A stretch of 37,730 bases of DNA from Paulinella micropora (GCA_009731375.1 BJOX01000254.1:305478-343207); one strand, 5' to 3'. Shown: positions 9,828-18,459, counted from the stretch's first letter. Numbers and translations are program-made. The notes: generated from the letters alone by a model not told the origin.

Positions 9828-9838
9828 AATATAGGAAC
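9828..9838 (+). promoter_or_regulatory. AATATAGGAAC box upstream of the major capsid gene
   Basis: The 11-mer AATATAGGAAC occurs here and at 11421-11431, each time after a T-rich run (TTATTTTTTT) and 37-61 bases before the start of a virion gene. Shorter relatives (AATATAGA) precede the starts at 5522 and 13227. Candidate late promoter, by position only. Confidence 0.5.
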
Positions 9839-9862
9839 CTTTTAAAAATCTTTTTTGATATT

Positions 9863-9891
9863 GTAAGTGGTTTTTGAAAAAAATCACTTAC
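9863..9891 (+). promoter_or_regulatory. 5' leader hairpin of the major capsid gene
   Basis: GTAAGTGGTTTTT pairs with AAAAATCACTTAC, giving a 13-bp stem with one G-T pair and a 3-base loop (GAA). It ends 7 bases before the ATG at 9899. The layout matches the leader at 11439-11469, although the outer stem bases differ. Confidence 0.6.
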
Positions 9892-9898
9892 ACACAAA

Positions 9899-11361
9899 AT
9901 GCCTACACAACACGGAGGCGAACTAGATTTCAGCAGGACTGACTACATCAGTGCTTCTTATCGTTTGAATAAGCTTACCCCTCGTGAGGGTTCTATTACT
10001 GTCACTGTTTCTACAGCAGGAGGACAGGAAAGCAACTTTGACCTTATCAGCCGTCCGTTTAACTTGGCTCGCTCTGTTTTGAGTTTTAATTATGCCCCAG
10101 ATGCGAAGGCTGGAAACTACAATAAATGCTTTATGGACTGTCTGGCCCCGATTAGGCAGATTCAATTGATTACTAGGGGTGGTGTTTATCTGTGTGATAT
10201 TAACGAAGTCGGAAATATCACTAAGATAATTTGGAAACCCGAAACCTCCATTGATGATTTACTCGCTTTGGAAAATCACGACAATGGAAGCGGCTGGATG
10301 TATGCTTCAAAAGTGTAATGCTACAACTACATTTCAACCCGCTAGCGATGCTACAAGGTTGGCCGCATTACAAACAGCATTGGCCGCTTCGGCAATAGCA
10401 GGAAATGCGGCGGGGCAAATTGATACTGGTATTGATGTTGCTAAGGCTCAGGTTCAGGCCGCATTAAAGGCTTGGATGGCACAACCCACCACAAATGCTC
10501 GCCGACACGATGATACCCTTATTGCGAATGAGACTGGCACGAGTAAGTTCGTTAATGTTGCTTTTAATGAGGCTAAGTATTTCTCAGCTGGAACTATTAA
10601 CAATGCCAGCCCGAGTGTTAATGTTAAGATTAATCTTGGAATGCTTTACAATACTATTTTCGCTCTGGATAAAACTATTATGTTTCCAGAAATTTTGACT
10701 TTGCGGATTGTTTGGCAACAGATACCCAAAATCTTTCATTATAACAATGATGCTCTTTCTACTGGCGGAGGCACTGTTGCGGTAGCTGATTCAAATGTTA
10801 CTATTACTAATCTCAGCCTTTTCTTAGCTGTTGAAACTAACCCCGATGTCGTTCAATCAATTCAACAGAAGATTATGAGCCCCGAAGGTATGAGCTTCAA
10901 CATTGATTATTCTTATTTGTATAAAAATACCGTCGGAGTAGCTTCAACTTCTCAAAATGTTATACTTAGATTTGACAGAGNNNNNNNNNNACAATAGCAA
11001 CCTGCTCGGCTCAAAGGTCCAAACTTTTTATACCACACTAGACGGAGCACGACTTCAAGAATTCAATGTTGATTGTCAAACTGGAAAACTAGAAGACTAT
11101 ATGTATCTTAAACCGAAGTTGGAAGGCTCTTCTTTGATGAATAGCAATGTTTATCAATACAACTGGGTTTGGTGCGATAGCTTTGACAATACTCGCCCGC
11201 TGTGGAGCAAGGACCAAAATGAAATCAGCTGATTAAGTCTAGACACCGAGCGACGATGGGAGTTTATTGCTACCACTGCGAATATTGCGGCCAATCATTA
11301 CACATTTGTCGTGACTCAGCAAGAAGTAAATGTAAGAAACGGCACCATTACTAAAACCTAA
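9899..11361 (+). CDS. Major capsid protein, double-jelly-roll type (interrupted)
   Basis: The start MPTQHGGELDFSRTDY is followed by RPFNLARSVLSFNY, APIRQIQLITRGGVYL and NEVGNITKIIWKPE, which resemble the N-terminal jelly roll of polinton-like virus capsid proteins. At about 10310 an extra A in an A run shifts the frame. It continues with CNATTTFQPASDATR and TMFPEILTLRIVWQQIP. A 10-N gap lies at 10981-10990, after which ARLQEFNVDC and YNWVWCDSFDNT follow. A TGA at 11230-11232 interrupts the same frame, and the expected end (TERRWEFIATTA..NHYTFVV) follows to a TAA at 11359-11361. Total about 485 codons, normal for the family. This is the main shell subunit, forming trimers on an icosahedral lattice. 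The stop and shift mean no intact product as assembled. Confidence 0.85.
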
Positions 11362-11420
11362 ACCCCACCAGTTAGGTAATAGGTAGTAATTAATTTTGAT
11401 AGATTATTTATTTTTTTGTT

Positions 11421-11431
11421 AATATAGGAAC
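11421..11431 (+). promoter_or_regulatory. AATATAGGAAC box, second copy
   Basis: Identical to 9828-9838 and also preceded by TTATTTTTTT. It lies 37 bases before the ATG at 11468. Candidate late promoter. Confidence 0.5.
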
Positions 11432-11438
11432 TCTGGTT

Positions 11439-11469
11439 GTAGGAGGTTTTTTGTAAAAAAAGCTCCTAT
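11439..11469 (+). promoter_or_regulatory. 5' leader hairpin that includes the start codon
   Basis: TAGGAG (11440-11445) pairs with CTCCTA (11463-11468), then a G/G mismatch, then TTTTTT (11447-11452) with AAAAAA (11456-11461), closing on a 3-base loop. G11439 can pair with T11469, so two bases of the AUG lie in the stem. Same architecture as 9863-9891 with different outer bases. Confidence 0.6.
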
Positions 11470-12715
11470 GCATCAACGAAATTTGATAGCACAAAATCCA
11501 GTTGGCGATTTCGTAAATGTCAAAGTCGGGTATGACGGACACGTTGAAACGAATAATATGAAAACCGCCTTTGGTGAAGCATTAACCAGCTCATTAACAC
11601 AAGTATTACAGGAAATCTTTCCCTACACAGTTAATACAAGGATATGGTCGCTAACTCAAACTAATGCGACCGTAGCATTTAATGCGAATATGGCTGAATT
11701 GAAAACGGAAGCGAAAGCTACCGCCGATGCCATTATGGTAAGCAAAAAAAGAATTAAATACAGAACAGGGATGGGAGTTATGTGCCGCTTCACTGCCTTA
11801 TGGACTACGGACGAAACCAAGGACTACTATTCATTTATTGGCATTGGTGATAGTGTATTAGATAATGGTTTCTATTTTTACAAGACTAAAAATGACGGAA
11901 TGAATATTCTCCATACCAAAGCAGGAGTGCCTACCTTGGTTCCACAAGCGACCTGGAATGACCCGTGTAATGGAACAGGAGATATGCCTAATATGGATTG
12001 GACGAAGGGAAATGTATTTCAAATTCAATTCCAATACTTGGGCTTTGGTGCTATTAAGTTTTCAATTGAGAACCCGAATACAGGCGAATTCCAGCAAGTC
12101 CATATGATTAAGTATGCGAATGTCAACACGGGTGTCAGTCTTCGGAATACAACTCTCCCTTTTGTGGCACGAATGTTTAATAATGGCGGAACTGGAATAC
12201 AAAGTTTGAAAACAGCAAGTTGTAGTATGTTTATTGAGTGCACCAACACTGTTAATACAAGCATATCAAACGAAGCGGAAGGAGATGAAAAGGCGAGCAC
12301 TACTGAAAGCCCAATTCTCAGCATAAAAAATAAATCACTTTTTAATGGTGCCTCAACAAATTATTCAACCGTTTACCCAACTCTCGTAAGCATATCAAAC
12401 GAAGACACCAAAGTTAATATAGTGCGGATTGTGAAAACAACTGGAACACTTACGGCGGAGAACTTTGCGGATATTGATGCCACAACTTCAATCGTATCAA
12501 AGGACATCTCTGCGACTGCTCTCGGCGGTGCTGTTATAACGGACGTCATTCTTAAACTGTATGTTAATGCTACTTCAAGCCAGCTTATTGACCTGAGAGC
12601 TTACGATGTTCAACTCGCTCCTGGCGAAAATCTAACATTTTTACAAAAGTCTGTATCTACTGTCGCAAATGGAGGAAATGTGAGTGTTATCGTTAATTTC
12701 TTAGAAGATCAATAG
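11468..12715 (+). CDS. Probable virion structural protein, 415 residues, intact
   Basis: The frame is open throughout. It starts MHQRNLIAQNPVGDFVNVKV, with AFGEALTSSLTQVLQEIFPY next, and contains YRTGMGVMCRFTALWTT and TKGNVFQIQFQYLGFGAIKF with SIENPNTGEF. This set of motifs recurs, to my knowledge, in predicted structural proteins of marine phages and of algal and giant viruses, often near fibre or capsid genes. The fold is probably beta-rich and the C-terminal third resembles an accessory beta domain. It follows the capsid gene with its own AATATAGGAAC box and leader hairpin, so it is likely expressed late and abundantly. Exact role (fibre base, decoration or host attachment) is unknown. It is among the few undamaged larger genes here. 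Confidence 0.75.
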   Translation: MHQRNLIAQNPVGDFVNVKVGYDGHVETNNMKTAFGEALTSSLTQVLQEIFPYTVNTRIWSLTQTNATVAFNANMAELKTEAKATADAIMVSKKRIKYRTGMGVMCRFTALWTTDETKDYYSFIGIGDSVLDNGFYFYKTKNDGMNILHTKAGVPTLVPQATWNDPCNGTGDMPNMDWTKGNVFQIQFQYLGFGAIKFSIENPNTGEFQQVHMIKYANVNTGVSLRNTTLPFVARMFNNGGTGIQSLKTASCSMFIECTNTVNTSISNEAEGDEKASTTESPILSIKNKSLFNGASTNYSTVYPTLVSISNEDTKVNIVRIVKTTGTLTAENFADIDATTSIVSKDISATALGGAVITDVILKLYVNATSSQLIDLRAYDVQLAPGENLTFLQKSVSTVANGGNVSVIVNFLEDQ

Positions 12716-12732
12716 GGGTCTTCGCCCCCTAT
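12712..12732 (+). terminator. Hairpin overlapping the stop of the 11468 gene
   Basis: ATAGGGG(TCTTCG)CCCCCTAT is a stem of about 7 bp around a TCTTCG loop (one extra C). It overlaps the TAG stop. Likely transcript-end hairpin. Confidence 0.5.
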
Positions 12733-12803
12733 AACCCCCAACCAATAAAGCAAAAAAAAACAAATACCGCCTACAGCGGTAAGCTGTACCCAACGGCGGG
12801 GTC

Positions 12804-12874
12804 GTAGGGGCTGTAAGGGCAAGCCCTTACAACCCAAGTTTTGTGAAACTTTTTATAAAAGTTTCAGCCCCTAC
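12804..12874. repeat. Nested inverted repeats between convergent genes
   Basis: Outer arms GTAGGGGCTG (12804-12813) and CAGCCCCTAC (12865-12874) are perfect complements. Between them sit two further perfect hairpins: GTAAGGGC-AA-GCCCTTAC (12813-12830) and a 9-bp stem GAAACTTTT/AAAAGTTTC with loop TAT (12845-12865). The right outer arm supplies the stop of the - strand gene at 12871. It could end transcripts from both sides. Confidence 0.65.
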
Positions 12875-13146
12875 AAATACTTCTTCAATTCAGCCGTATT
12901 TCGGCACCACGGCTGACGAACTAGCCATTCAATATATGGCTTATCAATCTTTGCGATATCTTCAAACTTCTTTCCCTTGTATTTGCCGAATTGAAAAGTG
13001 TCTTTGGGTTGAGTATTTCTCTTTTCTTCAATCGCTTTTATTTCGTCGTGGATTACCTTTTGAACATCTTCCAACGAGAAGGATTTTTTTTCTCCTTCAA
13101 TGGAAAGTTTTTGGAACTTCTCACACAATCTTGTTAGGGTGGTCAT
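12871..13146 (-). CDS. DUF3820-like small protein
   Basis: The 91-codon frame starts at the ATG at 13146. The N-terminal two thirds is a charged helical region (FSLEDVQKVIHDEIKAIEEK). The C-terminal part FQFGKYKGKKFEDIAK followed by YIEWLVRQPW fits the short DUF3820 / exonuclease-appendage motif (FGKYKGxxxxD...YxxWLxxQ), which is found alone or after DnaQ-type exonucleases and is thought to help nucleic-acid processing. No nuclease active site is present here, so an accessory role in DNA metabolism is only inferred. It is convergent with the 11468 gene and divergent from the lipase (80 bp apart). Confidence 0.65.
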   Translation of the reverse strand: MTTLTRLCEKFQKLSIEGEKKSFSLEDVQKVIHDEIKAIEEKRNTQPKDTFQFGKYKGKKFEDIAKIDKPYIEWLVRQPWCRNTAELKKYL

Positions 13147-13226
13147 AGTAGGGCGGTATACGGTCTACGCCCGTAGGGTGTATATAGGGCAATATAAAAA
13201 AATAAAAAATAAATAATTAATATAGA
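13147..13226. promoter_or_regulatory. Divergent promoter with a GC palindrome
   Basis: The left part holds GTAGGGCGG...CGCCCGTAGGG, related to the palindrome family. The right part is almost pure A/T (AAAAATAAATAATTAATATAG) and runs into the lipase ATG, with an AATATAGA box at its end. It serves the lipase and probably the 12871 gene. Confidence 0.45.
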
Positions 13227-13913
13227 ATGTCCGAATGGATAAAGTTCGTTAAGGCTTACTCTGCTAAGCATAACATAACCTATGGTGAAGCATTGAAAAA
13301 AGCTGGTAAAGAATACAGGAAGCAGAAGGGAGGCAGTGCGGAGTCATCTGAGGATGTCTATTTGTCTTCGTCTGAGAGAAAGGGTGCTGACGGATGGAAA
13401 CCAGTCGCGAGCAAAGAAAAATCAACTGTGTATGAAAAAGATGGCAAGGCAATTGTAGCATTTAGGGGTTCAGTAGATAAGCGGGACCTGCTAACCGATG
13501 TCGCATTAGTAAAGGGAGTATTAAAAAGAACACCGAGATACAAAGAAGAGCAGAAGCTGGTTAATGAAGTGATAAAAAAATATGGTAAGGATAATGTAGA
13601 GCTGACGGGTCATAGTCTTGGAGGAACGATAGCGAAAGACTTAAGCAGACAAACGGGGGTGAAGGCTACAACATACAATAAAGGCAGTAGCACAAGAGAC
13701 CTAATTGAAGGAGTTATTGACAGAGTGGCTGTGAAAGTTAATCCAAAAGGGAAGAGGGCGAAGACCGCGAAGCTAACGACAAACTACCGAACAGCATTTG
13801 ACCCCGTTTCATTGTTAGGGGCTACGGCTGTAAATACTAAGTTAGTGAAACCAAAAAAAGGAATTCATACGATTAGAAGCTTCAAAGGTAGGGGCAAAAA
13901 GGCAAAAAAATAA
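13227..13913 (+). CDS. Class 3 (fungal-type) lipase / phospholipase with viral N-terminal domain
   Basis: This is an intact 228-codon gene. Residues 1-32 (EWIKFVKAYSAKHNITYGEA, then LKKAGKEYRK) form a short helical module I associate with proteins of polinton-like and giant viruses. From about residue 50 a lipase core follows: IVAFRGSVDKRDLLTDV, the nucleophile elbow GHSLGG (Ser near residue 129), a likely catalytic Asp in AFDPVSLLG and a His in GIHTIRSF near the end. All three triad positions are thus present in the usual order. The basic tail GRGKKAKK could bind nucleic acid or membranes. Class 3 lipases hydrolyse acyl esters. In a virion such an enzyme could help breach a host membrane during entry or release, which is inference. 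Confidence 0.8.
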   Translation: MSEWIKFVKAYSAKHNITYGEALKKAGKEYRKQKGGSAESSEDVYLSSSERKGADGWKPVASKEKSTVYEKDGKAIVAFRGSVDKRDLLTDVALVKGVLKRTPRYKEEQKLVNEVIKKYGKDNVELTGHSLGGTIAKDLSRQTGVKATTYNKGSSTRDLIEGVIDRVAVKVNPKGKRAKTAKLTTNYRTAFDPVSLLGATAVNTKLVKPKKGIHTIRSFKGRGKKAKK

Positions 13914-13934
13914 ATTTTCTATAATTTTTTTCAT

Positions 13935-16900
13935 TTAGTATCCAAACGGTCTAGTTTCAATCGCATTGTCTACAATACCTATAATATTTCTTTTAGTGTA
14001 AGTAAAGCTGAATATTTTTTCTAAGTATTCACTCGTTATTTTTTTCTGTTGTTTATCTCTCGTTATCTTGCTGTTTTCTACTATAACAACTTTACCAGAT
14101 TTTTCAATTCGTTTAGCAATCATTTGTTCTTCCTGTGTCTTAAGCAACTCTAACAATTCATTCTTGCCGTTCTCAATAAGGTCGCTGTTTTTAATTCCAA
14201 GTCCGCAACTAATGACACTTAACATATTTGGTAAATTTAATGATTTATTGTTTTCATAATTCATACTAAAGCCTTTTACTTTCATACTTGCTTTGCCGTT
14301 ATCTAAGACATATCCATAACACTTTGGTCCGCCTCCGATAAAAGTCATAATCTTTGCTCCGTGTAGTTCGTCTGTCCATTCACCTAACAACTTACCCGTT
14401 TTCACATCTGTTTCGCCTTTCGTTAAGTCTGTTGTGTATATGACACTGTCTGTATCGTGGTATAGAACTCTGTTGTCTAGTTTGTCCATCATCTCATATA
14501 GTCTAATCCTCGCGTGGCAAGTCGTAAATAAAGCAACTACAATATTTGTTTTTACGGGGTCGCTTACCGCATCCTGTTTAAGGTCATAACTCGCTTCTAT
14601 TATCTTGTCGTTAATAATGTTTATGTTTATGTTATCAACTGACTTATCGTTCATTAACTTGTATAAGGTATCTTTATCTTTAATCATTTTGTTTTGAGTT
14701 TTGTTTTGCTTTTCACCAAACTTGCCCCATAGGCTATTCAAGCACAACTTAGCAACCGCTCGCCTTCCGGGGTTTTCTTCTATTTTGTTTTCGTCCATCT
14801 TAATACCCATCTTGACTTCCATACTGTCAATGTAGTTTCTTTTTTGTTTTTCTGTAATACATCCGTCAGGATATCCGCTTGACTCTTGTTTAACCTTTAA
14901 GAAAGTTTTTATGTAATCTTTGAACAGGCTACTGCTCTGTTCCTTCCAGTGCCATACCTCATATACCTTAATCAACTTATAGCCTTTGTCTAAGGCCTTG
15001 TAGATTTCAGGAGTTGCCCAAGTGCCCGTTATTGCTCGCTCGTTATCGGTGTGCTTACATTCGGTTTTCTGTTCGGTCATTCCGCACTTGTCGCATAAGT
15101 AATACATAAGTTTTCCTCTATCAGCCTTAGGTAAAACGGGGTGGAGTAATTTTCTAGGCGGTAGCATCTTAACCTTAGCCACTCCGAAATATTCTCTGTT
15201 TATGATTTTGTTTTTCATATCCTTTCTGTCATCATCATTTGATGGTCGTATGATTTCGTGGTGCCCGCTAGGGTAAAGGTCGTAAAACATAACGGTCGGA
15301 TACAGAGAGCATATGTCAACGTATTTCGCGTATTCGCTGTTATGTCGTGCTTTCCAATACAATGTAAGAGCATCCGTTCTACCCCCAAACATCGTCTCTC
15401 GCGGGTTCAGCCCTTCTTGTTCCGTAATTCGTTCGTTCGTATCTTCTGCTAGGCTTTCACTTGTTTTCATTAATCTCCATTCACATTCCCAGATAGTAAT
15501 AACTTTTGATACTCCAAAAAGTTTGCTTAATAAAACTTCTCTTTCTTTTGTTTTTTTACATAGTTCTCCCATAGCCTTATTTTTCTTAATATTCAATGTA
15601 TTGCTGTTGTAGCATTTCTGACATCCGTGCCAATGACACCCGTAAAACTCATAAGCGGTTTTCGTCTTTTCGTCCCAGCCATCAACATAAACATTTGACT
15701 GTCCTAAATTAAACATTTTCTCACCACCATTGAATGCGTGTTTGATATCCGTTTGGTCTAACCTGCTTCTATAAGCTATTCATTCAACACAGGCCCGAGA
15801 GGTTATCCTGTTTTGCTTTTCAGCCTTCAACACAGCACTTGAATTCTCTGGCATAAACTTGGCCCGATACAAAGCCATAACACAACTCGCAATAGTTGTA
15901 TATTGAAACGGGTCAATACCGAATTCTAGAAACTGCTTTCTAAAATCCATACAACCCCTTCTCAAAATATCAACATCGCTATGACAGTATTCCGCGATTT
16001 CCTTCTGCATATCAAATGTGCTATTTCTTTGGCTTTCATACCATTCTAAGAATTCAGCTCTTTTCTTATCTTTCATAGTGTCGTAGCCGTAGTGCTTCTT
16101 ATGAGGCATAACACCAACATAATTTTTGTTCTTGTCCGTATTGAAGAAGTGAGGAAAGAAACCCTTTTTAAGTTCCTTCAATCCGAATGTCTTAGGAAAA
16201 TCAGCCAGAGGCATAGTCAAGAAACTGAGACTATCAATGAAGCGGTATTTCTTCAAAGTCATCATCATTATCTTACCGCCTTGATAAATGACAAATGGAG
16301 CCTGCCCGTTATCTACCAACCATTTAAGAATAAACTGGCAGTCATAACCACGACTGTTATGAGCAATGAATGTAAAGCAGTTGTGCTTAGATTCAAAAGC
16401 CCGCTTACAGAAATCATCAATGTTCTTATGAATGACGGGTGGCTCCTTAGCATCGTAATACTGACTTTCCGAATGATTGACTATGTGCTCGCCCGTGTCC
16501 TGTGTCGCTTCAAAGTCAAAGAATATGTATTTCTCTGAAGAAGGTAATATGTCTTTCTTCACGATTTCGCATTGGTGTTCAAGTGGTTTCAGTTCCTTAC
16601 AATTACGACATTTCGCATAACCGCATTTGTGTTCGTCCTTGTTCAGCCCGTAGGGCGAACGGTGGCTTCGCGACCTTCTCCTGTAATTAAGTCCGCACGA
16701 AAGACATTTTGCTTTGATATCGCAGTTCGTCCTCTTGTGGCTGTTGAAACATACCGTATTTGGGAACTTTCTATTACACGAATAGCAATCAGTCCAATTG
16801 CTTTTATCCTTAATACCTTTACAACCTTTGGTTTCGCAGATATTACAAGTGGCTTCGCAGGCGTGCCTTTCTTTGTATCCCCTTAGACATAACTCACAGA

Positions 16901-17984
16901 AATTCTTTTTGCCTAGCAAAGACTTCATATTAGTTATCGCATCGTAGTGGTTCTCTTTCTTAAGTATGTAAAGGTTCGTAAGTCGCTCGCCCTTTTCATT
17001 AAGCAGGTCTGTCTTATAAACAATCTTGTCAGGAAATTCAACAATAACCAGATTGTATTTAATGTGGATAGCAAATGTTTTAATTTCAGGAATACCGCAC
17101 ACATCCTGAATGACTTTCGCTTCTTCGTGTAGTTTCAAAGCCATCTCCTCCTGTATCTTTCGTCCCATTAATATTGTCTTGTATTTTTTATGTTTTTCAA
17201 TTTTTGCTTTTACTACAACAATTGCTCTGGCTAAGCATATGTTGTCTGTATTATTAATTTGAATTACTCCTCTCTTTTTATATACATCCAACTTATTAAT
17301 TATTTGAAGCCTCGTTCCGCCCGTCGGCATTTCAACAGATTTCAAAACGAACCTAAACTTATCCATATTGGTTCCCTTTTCGTCTGTATAAAGGCTTTCG
17401 TTGCTTTGAAATAATGCCGACAGTCTTTCTAAAACATCGCTGACAGAAATCTCGTTAAGTTTTTTCAAACCCGTAGATACTGCTCCATAGTAATCTACAA
17501 ACTTGATACTTAGACTCACCATATTGCCTTGTCTCTGTCTTTTAATAAAGTCGTTCAGTATTATCTCAATAAACTTTACTACATCTTCCATGCTGAATGA
17601 AGTAAAGTTGCATCTAATCCTAACCCAATACAGGCTTTCATTAATGCCTAGCGTGTGTTTCTTTCTGTCAACGTGCTTGATTTCGTAGTTAGCATACCGC
17701 ATTAGGTCTTTCACCCTTTCTTTTCTTTCTCTCACTTTCGCTTCAAACTGTGGAGGTAAAGGTGGTGCTACTGGAATACCCTGTTTCTGTTCCTCAAAGT
17801 AAACAGCACCTCTTACTCGGTTCAAGTAATTTTGGGCCGTTGTTGTATCCACCTTATACTTTCTCGTCTTCGGTATTATATACAGCACATCTTGACCCCT
17901 GACCCTTTTGATTTCATAATTAATTTTTTGTTCCCTGAATTTGTCCAACCTATAAGTCTTACCGTTGTAAGTGTGTGTCTCCAT
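13935..17984 (-). CDS. Protein-primed family B DNA polymerase (one in-frame stop)
   Basis: The gene spans about 1,349 codons from the ATG at 17984 to a TAA at 13935. One TGA (15780-15782) interrupts it with no frame change. The codons on both sides stay open, and a Trp (TGG) at that point would suit the family. Order of parts: N-terminal region with an IQINNTDNICLARAIVV motif (about residues 240-255), a Cys/His-rich zinc region (360-475, e.g. FCELCLRGY, CNICETKGC, CLSCGLNY), 3'-5' exonuclease motifs FFDFEAT (488), HNSRGYD (545) and YCHSDVD (669), then polymerase motifs DICSLYP (A, about 895), KLCLNSLWGKFG (B, about 1080) and YHDTDS (C, about 1178). Size and N-terminal extension match polinton or polinton-like enzymes. 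It replicates the linear genome from a protein primer. It ends 21 bases from the convergent lipase. Confidence 0.92.
16640..16680. repeat. GC-rich palindrome in the polymerase zinc region
   Basis: GTAGGGCGAACGGTGGCTTC is followed by GCGACC. GCGAA pairs with TTCGC across a 7-base loop. In the polymerase frame it codes for RSRSHRSPYG between two Cys pairs, a linker that looks inserted. Similar in kind to the in-frame elements at 347 and 7025. Confidence 0.4.
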
Positions 17985-18010
17985 TGCAAAGCTACGTTTG
18001 CAAAACGTAT
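17983..18010. promoter_or_regulatory. 28-bp element, copy 2, at the polymerase start
   Basis: Identical over 28 bases to 5119-5146. The polymerase ATG (17984-17982) overlaps its edge. On the - strand a TATATAAG box lies just upstream (about 18011-18018), so a core promoter or initiator role is plausible. Confidence 0.7.
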
Positions 18011-18163
18011 CTTATATATTGAATAACAAATTTTTTTTGGAAATTAAATAATTATCTCAATTGTCTGCCCCCGCCGTGGTCTGCCGTGTGCTCCCCGTGT
18101 CTATATATACGGGGGGCCCTATGTTTAGATGGAAATTAGGGCGGGGCGGGCGGGGCTGGCGGT

Positions 18164-18215
18164 GTAGGGGTAAACCCCTACAACCCCGCTTGGGGGTGCG
18201 GGGGCTTGCCCCCGC
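18164..18215. repeat. Double palindrome at the end of the zinc-finger gene
   Basis: GTAGGGG-TAAA-CCCCTAC (18164-18181) is followed, after AACCCCGCTTGGGGGT, by GCGGGGGC-TT-GCCCCCGC (18198-18215). The - strand zinc-finger frame runs into it and takes its last dozen residues and stop from it. Same family as 6721-6753. Confidence 0.65.
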
Positions 18216-18459
18216 GGTGTATGCTTGATTTCATATGTCTTACTTTGCTACTTCTATTTATTTCAGCTCCGCATTCGCACTTGAAAGGAGTCTTCTTCCA
18301 ATTCCTTTTCTTTTCTTTTTTGATTTCTTTTGTTTCCTTATCATAATTAACTTTCCATTCATCATACTTTGGTTTTACTTTTTCATCGTAGTATTTTTTT
18401 GCTTCTTCCATTGCTTGTTCTTGGTTTCTTCGTTTTCCAATACTAAAACTCTTACACAT
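18178..18459 (-). CDS. C2H2 zinc-finger protein with coiled-coil N-terminus
   Basis: This is a 93-codon frame from the ATG at 18459. Residues 1-55 are strongly charged and helical (EQAMEEAKKYYDEKVKPKYD). A single finger then reads FKCECGAEINRSSKVRHMKSSIH, with Cys-x-Cys and His-x5-His ligands, the CECG type seen in small proteins of polinton-like and giant viruses. The last residues (HRGGKPPHPQAGL) are encoded by the palindromic repeat 18164-18215, so the original end may have been displaced. Likely nucleic-acid binding; target unknown. It lies upstream of the polymerase on the same strand. No break is visible. Confidence 0.65.
   Translation of the reverse strand: MCKSFSIGKRRNQEQAMEEAKKYYDEKVKPKYDEWKVNYDKETKEIKKEKKRNWKKTPFKCECGAEINRSSKVRHMKSSIHRGGKPPHPQAGL

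Noticed and set aside
1878-15782. An altered genetic code (UGA or UAA read as amino acids)
   Set aside because: Both UAA and UGA interrupt genes, one-base indels occur as well, and several genes end normally in UAA or UAG. Decay or sequencing error explains it better.
16092-16886. + strand frames inside the polymerase
   Set aside because: The opposite strand carries exonuclease and zinc motifs with clear family resemblance. The + frames have none.
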